Assembly (NCBI GenBank): GCA_002496955.1
Contig: DALZ01000151.1
Span: forward strand, 1 to 6,675
Direction of reading: 5' to 3'
Source: Euryarchaeota archaeon UBA128
GTDB taxonomy: Archaea > Thermoplasmatota > Poseidoniia > Poseidoniales > Poseidoniaceae
Length of the DNA stretch: 6,675 bases
A model generated the notes under the pieces. That model was not told where the DNA came from. It made no database searches and saw only the letters and a program-made list of their open reading frames with translations. This document shows, piece after piece, positions 1 to 6,655 of the stretch. Both the position numbers and the translations under genes were made by a program. Numbering within the stretch: the stretch's first letter is position 1; every line of letters begins with the position of its first letter.

Positions 1-132
1 GATTCAATAGAAGCAGCAGCGCGAATACATCGTGGTGAAGTTGCACCACCAGAGCCCGCATCCTCACCTCACCCTGATCCTCATCCGAGCGGGCCGGGTG
101 AACCATCAATGCCGCCCGGTCATGCGAAGTGA
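1..132 (+). CDS. C-terminal end of probable [2Fe-2S] small subunit of a molybdenum hydroxylase (partial, 5' end outside window)
   Basis: An open frame runs from base 1 to a TGA at 130-132 and gives 43 residues. The first part, DSIEAAARIHRGE, resembles the last helix of CoxS/HcrC/XDH-type iron-sulfur subunits, which follows the CRCTGY cluster motif and usually ends in a V/I-x-A-A-x pattern. The cluster cysteines themselves lie upstream and are not seen. The rest (about residues 15-43) is a proline-, serine- and histidine-rich tail that the family normally lacks. In the enzyme this subunit carries two [2Fe-2S] clusters that relay electrons between the molybdenum site and FAD. The assignment depends mainly on position: it overlaps the molybdopterin subunit by four bases (GTGA), the usual sign of translational coupling, and the window otherwise lacks the small subunit such enzymes need. 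Confidence 0.68.
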   Translation, partial: DSIEAAARIHRGEVAPPEPASSPHPDPHPSGPGEPSMPPGHAK

Positions 133-2936
133 TAACTATGTCAGCAGGATACCGACAACAACCGGGTAGTTCATCATCAAAGCGAACCGACGGCAAACGG
201 GTTGCTGGCAAACAAGTATTCCCGCCCCCTGGCTCTGGAGGGTCTCATCCTACCATGAAGGAACGAGATCTAGATTTCATTCCGGAGTCTGTCGGTGGAA
301 AAGAACCGCAACCAGCAGGTTCACACATACATGATCGAATAAGAACAGGAACAGTGGTGGGGAAATCCCTTTCTTTGGTTGACTCAAATGCAAAGGTTAC
401 CGGACAAGCATGGTATGGCGATGATGTCAGGTTGCCGAATGAGGTCATTGGTAAAATCCTGCGTTCACCACATCACTATGCAAAAATCAAATCGATTGAT
501 ACTTCAAGAGTCGAGGCTCTACCAGGAGTAATAGCAGTTGCTACTGGACAAGATGCCACGAATAGATTTGGGGTTCTTCCGGTTACCAAAGACGAACATG
601 CAATGGCCGTTGAGAAAGTACGGCACATGGGAGATTTGGTCGCTTGCGTATGTGCTGAAAGTGAAGCCATAGCGATTGAAGCACTTGCTCTGTTTGATAT
701 CGAATGGGAACAGTTAGAACCGGTTTTTAATCGCAAGATGGGCTTGGAGGATGTTGATGAGCCAATTCATTGGCGAGGCAAATACCATTTATCTAGAACC
801 AACGTACAAAAACGGGTTTTTCAGGAGTTTGGTGATCGTTCTTTGGTGACCAATCCACACGCTTCGTCACATGGTAAATGGAGTATGGAAGGCGTGCATC
901 ACGGTTTCACTGAACCACATGCGGTAGTTGCGCATTGGGACCCCAACGGGCGTCTCCAACTATACACTCCGCAACAAGTTCCCCATTATACACACCGAGC
1001 ATTATCTACAGTCTTGAATGTTCCAATGCACCAAATCAACGTTATCAGAACCTTCGTAGGTGGCGGGTTTGGCGGTAAATCCGACCCTTTCCCGCACGAA
1101 ATGTGCGCCGCCATATTAGCCAGAAAAGCTGGTCGACCCGTTAGAATCACCTTCGATAGGGAAGAAGTATACTGGATTAATCGTGGAAGGCATCCTAGTG
1201 ATATCGAGGTGAAAATGACAGCAGATGATATCGGTAGAATTTCGGGCTTCGATATTGATGCATTGATTGACGGTGGTGGCTTTGCTTCGTTTGGTCACGT
1301 CACTTCTTATTACAATGGAGTATTGGCCACCGCACCGTATGAACTGGGCTCATTCCACTACACCGGGGCAAGGGTCTGGACCAACAAACCGGCCTCTGGT
1401 GCAATGCGGGGCCATGGGGCGGTGAACACGCGTTGTGCAGTGGAGGTAGGCCTCGATGAAATGGCTGAACAGATGGCGGTCGACCCTATTGACCTCCGAT
1501 TGGCCAATCTCCTGCCACCTCACAGCCGAACAATTACCGGTTTCCGAATCACCTCAAACGGTATGAGGGAGGCGTTAGAAGAGGTAAGAAAAGGATCCAA
1601 GTGGGATGAAAAGTTTAGGCAAATGCCGCTGGGCAAAGGTATTGGTGTCGGATGTGGTTTTTTCATTTCAGGTTCTGGTCTACCAATCCATTGGGACCCA
1701 AACAGATTTCCCCATGCTACAGTTCACATCCAGGTTGACATGGACGGCGGTGTAACCGTCCACACCGGAGCTGCAGATATTGGTCAGGGCTCGACAACGG
1801 CAGTAGCCCAAGTAGTAGCAGAAGTGCTTGCATTACCTATCGAAATGATTCACGTTCGAAGCCACGAAAGCGATACTTCGCCAGTGGATTTGGGATCCTA
1901 CTCAAGCCGTGTCACATTCATGAACGCCAATGCAGCAATCAGGGCAGCATTAGAGATTAGAGAACAAATTCTGAAAGCTGCTTGGGATATTCTCGGATAC
2001 CATCCCAATACCTTAGTACTCAATGATAGAAGAATATACTACAAACACGATCCGGCAGTAGGAGTATCATATCTAAAAGCCTTACACAAGGCGCAGGAAG
2101 ACAAAGGCTCGTTAATTGCTAGCGGGGCGTATCGCTCTCCTCCGATGGGTGGAGTGCACAAAGGTGCAGCAGCAGGTTTAGCACCAGCATACTCATTCTC
2201 AGCATATGTTGCAGAAGTCGATGTTGATGTCGAACTAGGTCTTGTTAAGTGTACGAATGTTTGGGCAGCACATGATTGCGGTAAAGCACTTAACCCGCTA
2301 GCCGTTAAAGGACAAATAATTGGTTCTTGTCACATGGGGCTTGGTCAAGTTCTGTCAGAAAAGATGGTCTATGGTCGAACAGGACACTTGCAAAATCCTA
2401 ACCTGTTAGAGTATAAAATTCCCTCAGTCCATGAAATGCCGCATGTCGTGCCGATAATTATTGAATCGTGCGATCCAGAAGGGCCTTTTGGAGCAAAGGA
2501 GGCTGGTGAAGGACCACTATTACCAATATTGCCTGCTGTAGTTAACGCGGTGTATGATGCAGTTGGTATAAGATTCAGAGATTTACCACTCACCCCTGAC
2601 ACTGTTTACAAGGGGATTGAGCGAAAGAGGAGGTCGCTAAAGCTAGATGATTGTCTAGATTTGCCAAGTCCAAGATTGGAGCATGGGCCGATGCAAGAGA
2701 TACTTGTTGAGCGGGCAAAAGAACATCGAACAAGAGACAAAGCTAGACAGAGGACAGAGGATACATCGCACTATGTTAACGGTGTATTGTTTGGTTTCGA
2801 CCCGAATATTCCTCTCGAGGACCAGGTCGACGGTTGGCGCATGGCTACAGAGCCAGACCCAGAGCAACTTGCAGAGTTAGGTCTGGCAGGTAAAGCATGG
2901 CTCAAGAAAACACAACGAGAAATGGGGCGTGACTGA
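129..2936 (+). CDS. hcrA: Molybdopterin-binding large (alpha) subunit of a xanthine dehydrogenase-family enzyme, 4-hydroxybenzoyl-CoA reductase-like
   Basis: This is the 935-residue catalytic subunit that binds the Mo-pterin cofactor. The a/b hammerhead domain starts near residue 78 (GKSLSLVDSNAKVTG). It is followed by the Mo-binding domains: HGFTEPH (258-264), GGGFGGK (311-317), AMRGHGAVN (425-433), GAADIGQGSTT (547-557), GSYSSRVTFM (589-598), DCGKALNP (716-723) and GAKEAGEG (788-795). In GAKEAGEG, E794 matches the catalytic glutamate of the family. PVDLGSYSSRVTF is closest to HcrA, which reductively removes the phenolic hydroxyl of 4-hydroxybenzoyl-CoA. Other xanthine dehydrogenase-family substrates remain possible. 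The conserved core (about 78-833) has normal family length; about 77 residues in front and about 100 behind are extra. Starts at GTG 129, ATG 138 (preceded by GTGAT, a partial ribosome site) or ATG 255 are all in frame, and 129 or 138 fits coupling to the upstream gene. It is cytoplasmic, since no signal peptide is visible. Family call is strong, substrate call moderate. Confidence 0.88.
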   Translation: MITMSAGYRQQPGSSSSKRTDGKRVAGKQVFPPPGSGGSHPTMKERDLDFIPESVGGKEPQPAGSHIHDRIRTGTVVGKSLSLVDSNAKVTGQAWYGDDVRLPNEVIGKILRSPHHYAKIKSIDTSRVEALPGVIAVATGQDATNRFGVLPVTKDEHAMAVEKVRHMGDLVACVCAESEAIAIEALALFDIEWEQLEPVFNRKMGLEDVDEPIHWRGKYHLSRTNVQKRVFQEFGDRSLVTNPHASSHGKWSMEGVHHGFTEPHAVVAHWDPNGRLQLYTPQQVPHYTHRALSTVLNVPMHQINVIRTFVGGGFGGKSDPFPHEMCAAILARKAGRPVRITFDREEVYWINRGRHPSDIEVKMTADDIGRISGFDIDALIDGGGFASFGHVTSYYNGVLATAPYELGSFHYTGARVWTNKPASGAMRGHGAVNTRCAVEVGLDEMAEQMAVDPIDLRLANLLPPHSRTITGFRITSNGMREALEEVRKGSKWDEKFRQMPLGKGIGVGCGFFISGSGLPIHWDPNRFPHATVHIQVDMDGGVTVHTGAADIGQGSTTAVAQVVAEVLALPIEMIHVRSHESDTSPVDLGSYSSRVTFMNANAAIRAALEIREQILKAAWDILGYHPNTLVLNDRRIYYKHDPAVGVSYLKALHKAQEDKGSLIASGAYRSPPMGGVHKGAAAGLAPAYSFSAYVAEVDVDVELGLVKCTNVWAAHDCGKALNPLAVKGQIIGSCHMGLGQVLSEKMVYGRTGHLQNPNLLEYKIPSVHEMPHVVPIIIESCDPEGPFGAKEAGEGPLLPILPAVVNAVYDAVGIRFRDLPLTPDTVYKGIERKRRSLKLDDCLDLPSPRLEHGPMQEILVERAKEHRTRDKARQRTEDTSHYVNGVLFGFDPNIPLEDQVDGWRMATEPDPEQLAELGLAGKAWLKKTQREMGRD

Positions 2937-2944
2937 ATTTGTTG

Positions 2945-3913
2945 ATGCCACCATTCATTCTGCATCATCCAGTAAGTATCGCCGAGGCAACTCAGATTGC
3001 ATCAGAGTTAATCGAGTCAGGTGAAGATTTTGACTGGGTTGCTGGAGGTACGGATGTATTGCCTAACTACAAGTGGCGAATAAACCCCAAACCACATGTC
3101 ATCTCATTGGCAAAGATACCCGAAGCCAATCATGTGACGCAATATGAAATTGGGTGCATGACGAAACTTTCTTCATTGACCGAAGAAAACGGTGTGCATC
3201 CATTAATTGCCGAAGCTGCCTCCAAGATTGCATCATCACTCATTAGAAAGAGTGCAACTGTTGGTGGTAATTTGTGTCTAGACACCCGGTGCTTTTGGTA
3301 CAATCAAAGCGAGGACTGGCGCCGTTCCATCGATTGGTGCCACAAGGCTGACTGTGGAACCGGTGCTGATTGCCGGGTAATTCCTAATCAGAACACTCTT
3401 TGCGTGGCGACCTATCAAGGCGATTTAGCACCAAATTTCATGGCATTGGGTGCAACGGTAACCCTGATCGGACCTCAAGGAGACCGCACGATTCCATTGA
3501 CTGAGTTCTACCAATTGGACGGAATGAAAAAGAATGTCTTGCAACCAGGGGAATTCATGCTAAAGGTAACTCTGCCTCAGGACGCATACGAATATGACGG
3601 AAGTTACCAAAAGTTGAGATTAAGAGAATCCTGGGATTTCCCGGAGGCAGGTATCACTGCGGTATGGAAAAAAGGCGATTATTCCTCTCTCAAAATTGCC
3701 TCGACTGCGCTAGAATCCATTCCCAAAATTCATGGTGAGCAAGTTGATGAGTTCGTCGAAAAGTGGGAAAAGGGGTCTACGATACCACTACTTTCTGAGG
3801 CAATAAGGCGTTCAGTGAAACCAGTAAACAACACCGCATTGCCACCTAATTACCGTCGCTCGGTAGTCCGCGTTTTGGCCAAACGAGCCCTCAAAAATAT
3901 TGGATGTGAGTAA
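2945..3913 (+). CDS. hcrB: FAD-binding (beta) subunit with [4Fe-4S]-type cysteine insertion, 4-hydroxybenzoyl-CoA reductase HcrB-like
   Basis: This 322-residue flavoprotein subunit passes electrons between the iron-sulfur subunit and an external partner. The FAD-binding motifs are AGGTD (33-37) and SATVGGNLC (103-111), and a CO dehydrogenase-flavoprotein-type C-terminal domain runs from about 214 to the end. Between them NLCLDTRCFWYNQSEDWRR opens a loop with cysteines at 111, 116, 132, 137, 143 and 153, ending before GDLAP (159-163). In HcrB such a loop binds an additional [4Fe-4S] cluster and is the feature that separates it from ordinary xanthine dehydrogenase FAD subunits. C116, C132, C143 and C153 are the likely ligands. 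ATG 2945 is chosen because it puts the first strand (PPFILHHPVSIAEA) at the usual distance from the N-terminus; TTG codons at 2939 and 2942 are in frame alternatives. No strong ribosome site is seen, and the gap after the alpha subunit stop is 8 bases, so coupled translation is likely. Confidence 0.86.
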   Translation: MPPFILHHPVSIAEATQIASELIESGEDFDWVAGGTDVLPNYKWRINPKPHVISLAKIPEANHVTQYEIGCMTKLSSLTEENGVHPLIAEAASKIASSLIRKSATVGGNLCLDTRCFWYNQSEDWRRSIDWCHKADCGTGADCRVIPNQNTLCVATYQGDLAPNFMALGATVTLIGPQGDRTIPLTEFYQLDGMKKNVLQPGEFMLKVTLPQDAYEYDGSYQKLRLRESWDFPEAGITAVWKKGDYSSLKIASTALESIPKIHGEQVDEFVEKWEKGSTIPLLSEAIRRSVKPVNNTALPPNYRRSVVRVLAKRALKNIGCE

Positions 3914-3916
3914 CTC

Positions 3917-4879
3917 ATGCCATCCAGAATTACATTCACAATATGTGTTTTTGTTGTTAGTTTATTTGGGTTGTCAATAATACCTCTCTCTAGCAGTCAA
4001 GATCAGGTTGAAATACCATCTTGGGAAGTGGGTTGGGAGACAGATGTTGATGGTGTCTATGAACTCTCAATTTCCGGAGATAACGATATTCTAGATTCAA
4101 TTGATTTCTTTATTGCCAACGAACGGATGACTGAAATAACCCTAGAGATAACCATTGATTGGGATGAGTCAGACAATATTCCTATCGAGCTAGAATATGA
4201 TGAATCGGTTAGCGTTGCTGCATCAGACAACCAAACTTTCACCATTGAAATATCGGATGTATCTGGCTATTCATTCAAGCGTTCACCAACACAGTCAATG
4301 ACTCTATTATTATCTGCTCAGGAGGTGGCCGTTGAACAAGCAATAACTACCCAAGAGATTGATGCCGAATTAACAGTGCCTTCAGTATTTGATCTAGTTT
4401 TGGAATCTGTAACAAAGGATGAAACACTATACTCAGGTTCGTCGATTGAGTATGTCTTGATAGTTACTAATCATGGTAATACAAAAGATGTGATTAAAAT
4501 GCCAGAATCGTCTGTAAAATCTTGCCCTAATGTCGATGTTGAAGGGCTAGATGTATTGCGGGATGTAGAGGTTGACAATTCAACTTCTTCTGAGTATACC
4601 ATACGAATTTCAGCATCTGAGTCACAACCAGAAAGGCTCTGTGAGGTGACTATCTCAATTAAGTCTGCAGGCAATGATAAATTATCCAGTACGGTGTTCG
4701 AAGTAAGCGTCAATTCTAACGCCGCTCCTGATGATGCGAGTAACTCAAACAATGAACAACCCTCCTCAACTCCTGAGGGTGAGATTACTGAGGCAGATAC
4801 TCTAAGTTTTATACCGTTATATGAGTCTATTTTGGTAGTAATTATTGCAGTGGCTTTTGGAAGGCGAAATAATTGTTAA
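3917..4879 (+). CDS. Secreted or surface-anchored Ig-like domain protein of unknown function
   Basis: I do not recognise a specific family for this 320-residue protein. Residues 1-27 form a signal peptide: MPSR, then a hydrophobic run TFTICVFVVSLFGLSIIPL and a polar SSSQ cleavage region. Two beta-rich stretches follow, about 30-150 and 153-262. The second, with SGSSIEYVLIVTNHGNTKD, resembles the CARDB/NEW3-like domains common on archaeal surfaces, and C203 and C242 could form a disulfide within it. NQT at 105 and NST at 221 are possible N-glycosylation sites. A Ser/Asn/Pro/Glu linker (about 268-296) leads to a hydrophobic segment FIPLYESILVVIIAVAFG followed by RRNNC. This tail layout resembles PGF-CTERM-type archaeal surface anchors but lacks the PGF motif. 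The mature protein is strongly acidic. The ATG lies 3 bases after the FAD subunit stop with only a weak GTGAG upstream, so it is probably co-transcribed with the enzyme; a functional link is not shown. Confidence 0.8.
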   Translation: MPSRITFTICVFVVSLFGLSIIPLSSSQDQVEIPSWEVGWETDVDGVYELSISGDNDILDSIDFFIANERMTEITLEITIDWDESDNIPIELEYDESVSVAASDNQTFTIEISDVSGYSFKRSPTQSMTLLLSAQEVAVEQAITTQEIDAELTVPSVFDLVLESVTKDETLYSGSSIEYVLIVTNHGNTKDVIKMPESSVKSCPNVDVEGLDVLRDVEVDNSTSSEYTIRISASESQPERLCEVTISIKSAGNDKLSSTVFEVSVNSNAAPDDASNSNNEQPSSTPEGEITEADTLSFIPLYESILVVIIAVAFGRRNNC

Positions 4880-4916
4880 AAAATAACATACTGCGAGAAA
4901 ATTTCCCTCAACATCA

Positions 4917-4935
4917 AGGGGTATTTTATACCCTT
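4917..4935 (+). repeat. Short inverted repeat (hairpin or operator-like palindrome)
   Basis: GGGTAT (4919-4924) and ATACCC (4928-4933) are perfect inverted arms around a TTT loop. An outer G-T wobble and an A-T pair extend the stem to 8 pairs. It lies 38 bases after the stop of the surface protein gene and about 8 bases upstream of the TATA-like box. It is not followed by a T run, so it is not a typical intrinsic terminator. It could be a regulator-binding palindrome or a weak RNA hairpin at the end of the upstream transcript. Confidence 0.45.
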
Positions 4936-4942
4936 CGAGCCG

Positions 4943-4949
4943 TATAAAT
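4943..4949 (+). promoter_or_regulatory. TATA-like box of a possible archaeal promoter
   Basis: TATAAAT sits 105 bases before ATG 5048 and 42 bases before the alternative ATG 4985. The surrounding sequence is A+T-rich. It is the best TATA match between the two genes, although TTTTATA at 4924-4930, within the palindrome, is a competing candidate. Confidence 0.4.
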
Positions 4950-5035
4950 GATTGTATTAACATGCTCATCAATCAGCAAGCATTATGAGTGGAAAGAATT
5001 TCGGGATAATAGTAGTGTGCGATTCATCGCCCAAA

Positions 5036-5041
5036 GGGAGG
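5036..5041 (+). promoter_or_regulatory. Strong Shine-Dalgarno site that decides the start of the DUF4350 gene
   Basis: GGGAGG is followed by six bases and then ATG 5048. The in-frame ATG at 4985 has no comparable site, so 5048 is preferred even though the frame is open further upstream. Confidence 0.7.
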
Positions 5042-5047
5042 AATAAC

Positions 5048-6637
5048 ATGACAGATGGGGAGAAGAAGAAAATTAGTCTTGAGACTTGGCTCAAGGTTGG
5101 TTTTATGTCATCGCTGTTGATATCTGTTGTATTGATAAGTCTGGTCAGTCTTGACAAGGAAACAGTCTTCTCCCCGTATGAAGAGGATGCTGAGTATTAC
5201 AATATCCAATTGACTGAAATGCGGGCTAACCTTGGCGATGACGGTACTGGTTATACTGTTGCTAACACTATGTCTACACCAATGCTAGTCAACGATTGGA
5301 AAGACCCGCATCGGACTCTTTTGGTTATCGCTGCTCCTGAGAAACCTTTTGATGCAGCAGAAGCATCGGCTATCCATGACTTTGTTACCAAGAAAGGTGG
5401 TAAGGTTGTATTGGCATCTAACTCCACGAATGCTCAAATGGTTGCGAGTGAATTCGGTGTGAAATATTTTGATGCCCCAGTAGTTGATCCTTTCCAATTC
5501 TACGAGGTCGCCGACGAAGCCGGCCAAGCGTTGAACCCTGACGAAAGAAAACTTTGGGCAGCCGCTAGTATCGATCGGGATGTTACCCAAATGGGGGATG
5601 AGAAATATGTTCCATGTTCAAGCAACAACTTAGCAAATGCCCAAGTTAGTGACTGCCGCATGCCGGTCCTTTTTCACCGAGCAACAGCAATACAGGTGCT
5701 GGATGAAGATGTAGATGACGCCCGGGAGGTTATGGTGCTAGCACATGCATCAACCCCTGCGTTCATTGCTAGACAAGACACCAATATTGACAATTTGAAC
5801 AACCCTACCTTAGGAGAAGGGAAGACCGGTCTGGTAATCAGAATTGATTATCCGGGGATTGAGGTTTTAGAAGAAAAACCAAACAATAACTTTGGTGAAG
5901 TGGATGTCACTGGTTCAATCGTTTTTGTTTCAGATCATTCGGTATTAGCCAACCACCTATGGAATCAAACAGTCGCAGAAGAAACCGGTAAGCAACAATG
6001 CAAATCACCTTTCTATGTATCCAATGCCCTAGGCAACTCACATGCTTGCTGGGATAGCGCATTGTTTGCTTCAGATGGCAGCGAGGTAGTTTGGCACGGT
6101 AATGGCCCATATTTCCAAGCATTATTTTATGATATGATGGAGTTTGATAATGAGGAAATCACCACGAAGGTAACAAGAGATCCTTCGGAATTTAACCTAG
6201 TCTTCGATGAAAGTCGACACGTTTCAAGTGCATTATCCTCACCATTTACTGAGGCTATCGGTGCAGTGGTCCTGCTGACTAGTGACAATGTATTGAAGTG
6301 GCTGATTATCCTCAACTTGTTTGCCCTTCTTGCTATCGCTATTATGGTCGTGCCAGAAAAAGAAAATTGGCGTCATGTTTTTGACTTAACCAGATTCAGA
6401 GAGAGGCCTACAAAAATAGACTCCTCCCAATATCAGAGACGAGTTAGAGAAGCCCTCTTGTCTAAAGTACGGCAGTTTAACGATTTAACGCGAGATGAAT
6501 TTGCTCGTAAGTCACCTGCGGAGGTCATGTATATGGTCCGAGACCCGCGCTTGGTCGAACTGATAAGTTCGAACCGTTCCTACTCCAACGAAGAATTGAG
6601 GGAAGTGATTCCCCAAATACGTCGTTGGGGTAAATAA
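5048..6637 (+). CDS. DUF4350 domain-containing membrane protein
   Basis: This protein has 529 residues from ATG 5048. After a charged cytoplasmic start (MTDGEKKKISLETW) a membrane helix spans about 16-35. A large extracytoplasmic region follows, with a Rossmann-like beginning (RTLLVIAAPEKPF, then an AIHDFVTKKGGKVVLAS stretch) typical of DUF4350/GATase-like folds. The end of this domain carries VFDESRH (385-391), matching the conserved D-E-x-x-H signature of DUF4350 proteins. A second helix at 418-436 leads to a basic cytoplasmic tail of about 93 residues. Cysteines C190, C203, C318 and C334 all lie outside the membrane and could form two disulfides. The biochemical role is unknown. In other genomes DUF4350 genes lie next to MoxR ATPase and DUF58 genes, and a new gene starts 18 bases after this stop. 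An upstream in-frame ATG at 4985 would add 21 residues, but the strong ribosome site supports 5048. Confidence 0.8.
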   Translation: MTDGEKKKISLETWLKVGFMSSLLISVVLISLVSLDKETVFSPYEEDAEYYNIQLTEMRANLGDDGTGYTVANTMSTPMLVNDWKDPHRTLLVIAAPEKPFDAAEASAIHDFVTKKGGKVVLASNSTNAQMVASEFGVKYFDAPVVDPFQFYEVADEAGQALNPDERKLWAAASIDRDVTQMGDEKYVPCSSNNLANAQVSDCRMPVLFHRATAIQVLDEDVDDAREVMVLAHASTPAFIARQDTNIDNLNNPTLGEGKTGLVIRIDYPGIEVLEEKPNNNFGEVDVTGSIVFVSDHSVLANHLWNQTVAEETGKQQCKSPFYVSNALGNSHACWDSALFASDGSEVVWHGNGPYFQALFYDMMEFDNEEITTKVTRDPSEFNLVFDESRHVSSALSSPFTEAIGAVVLLTSDNVLKWLIILNLFALLAIAIMVVPEKENWRHVFDLTRFRERPTKIDSSQYQRRVREALLSKVRQFNDLTRDEFARKSPAEVMYMVRDPRLVELISSNRSYSNEELREVIPQIRRWGK

Positions 6638-6641
6638 AATT

Positions 6642-6648
6642 AGGAGGA
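6642..6648 (+). promoter_or_regulatory. Shine-Dalgarno site of the downstream gene
   Basis: AGGAGGA lies 7 bases before ATG 6656 and just behind the DUF4350 stop (6635-6637). It is a near-perfect complement to the 16S rRNA 3' end and supports a real gene start at the window edge. Confidence 0.75.
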
Positions 6649-6655
6649 AAAAGAC

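Larger units (their letters stand above)
4880..5047 (+). promoter_or_regulatory. Intergenic region with the probable promoter and leader of the DUF4350 gene
   Basis: This is the only sizeable gap between genes, assuming the downstream gene starts at 5048. It is A+T-rich and contains a short palindrome (4917-4935), a TATA-like box (4943-4949) and a strong ribosome site (5036-5041). A box at 4943-4949 would place archaeal transcription start about 25 bases on, near 4970, giving a leader of roughly 75 bases to ATG 5048. No clear BRE is visible next to the box. The break suggests that the molybdoenzyme operon with its surface protein and the DUF4350 gene are separate transcription units. Promoter placement is inferred from consensus only. 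Confidence 0.5.

Noticed and set aside
2628..2944. Frameshift or separate gene explaining the long C-terminus of the molybdopterin subunit
   Set aside because: The reading frame continues uninterrupted to a stop directly before the FAD subunit, with no internal ribosome site or frame change, so a true extension is simpler.
245..2968. Several antisense and alternative-frame open frames of 60-86 codons inside the molybdopterin subunit gene
   Set aside because: They lie wholly or mostly inside a strongly conserved protein-coding gene, have no ribosome sites or recognisable motifs, and are expected by chance.
4057..4752. Antisense frames inside the secreted protein gene
   Set aside because: The sense frame has a signal peptide, domain structure and membrane anchor; the antisense frames are serine-rich shadows with no features of their own.
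4917..4935. Hairpin as an intrinsic transcription terminator for the upstream operon
   Set aside because: The stem is short and there is no T run after it; its place next to a TATA-like box fits a regulatory element at least as well.
5285..6315. Antisense frames inside the DUF4350 gene
   Set aside because: They overlap the conserved sense gene and show no start signals or family motifs.
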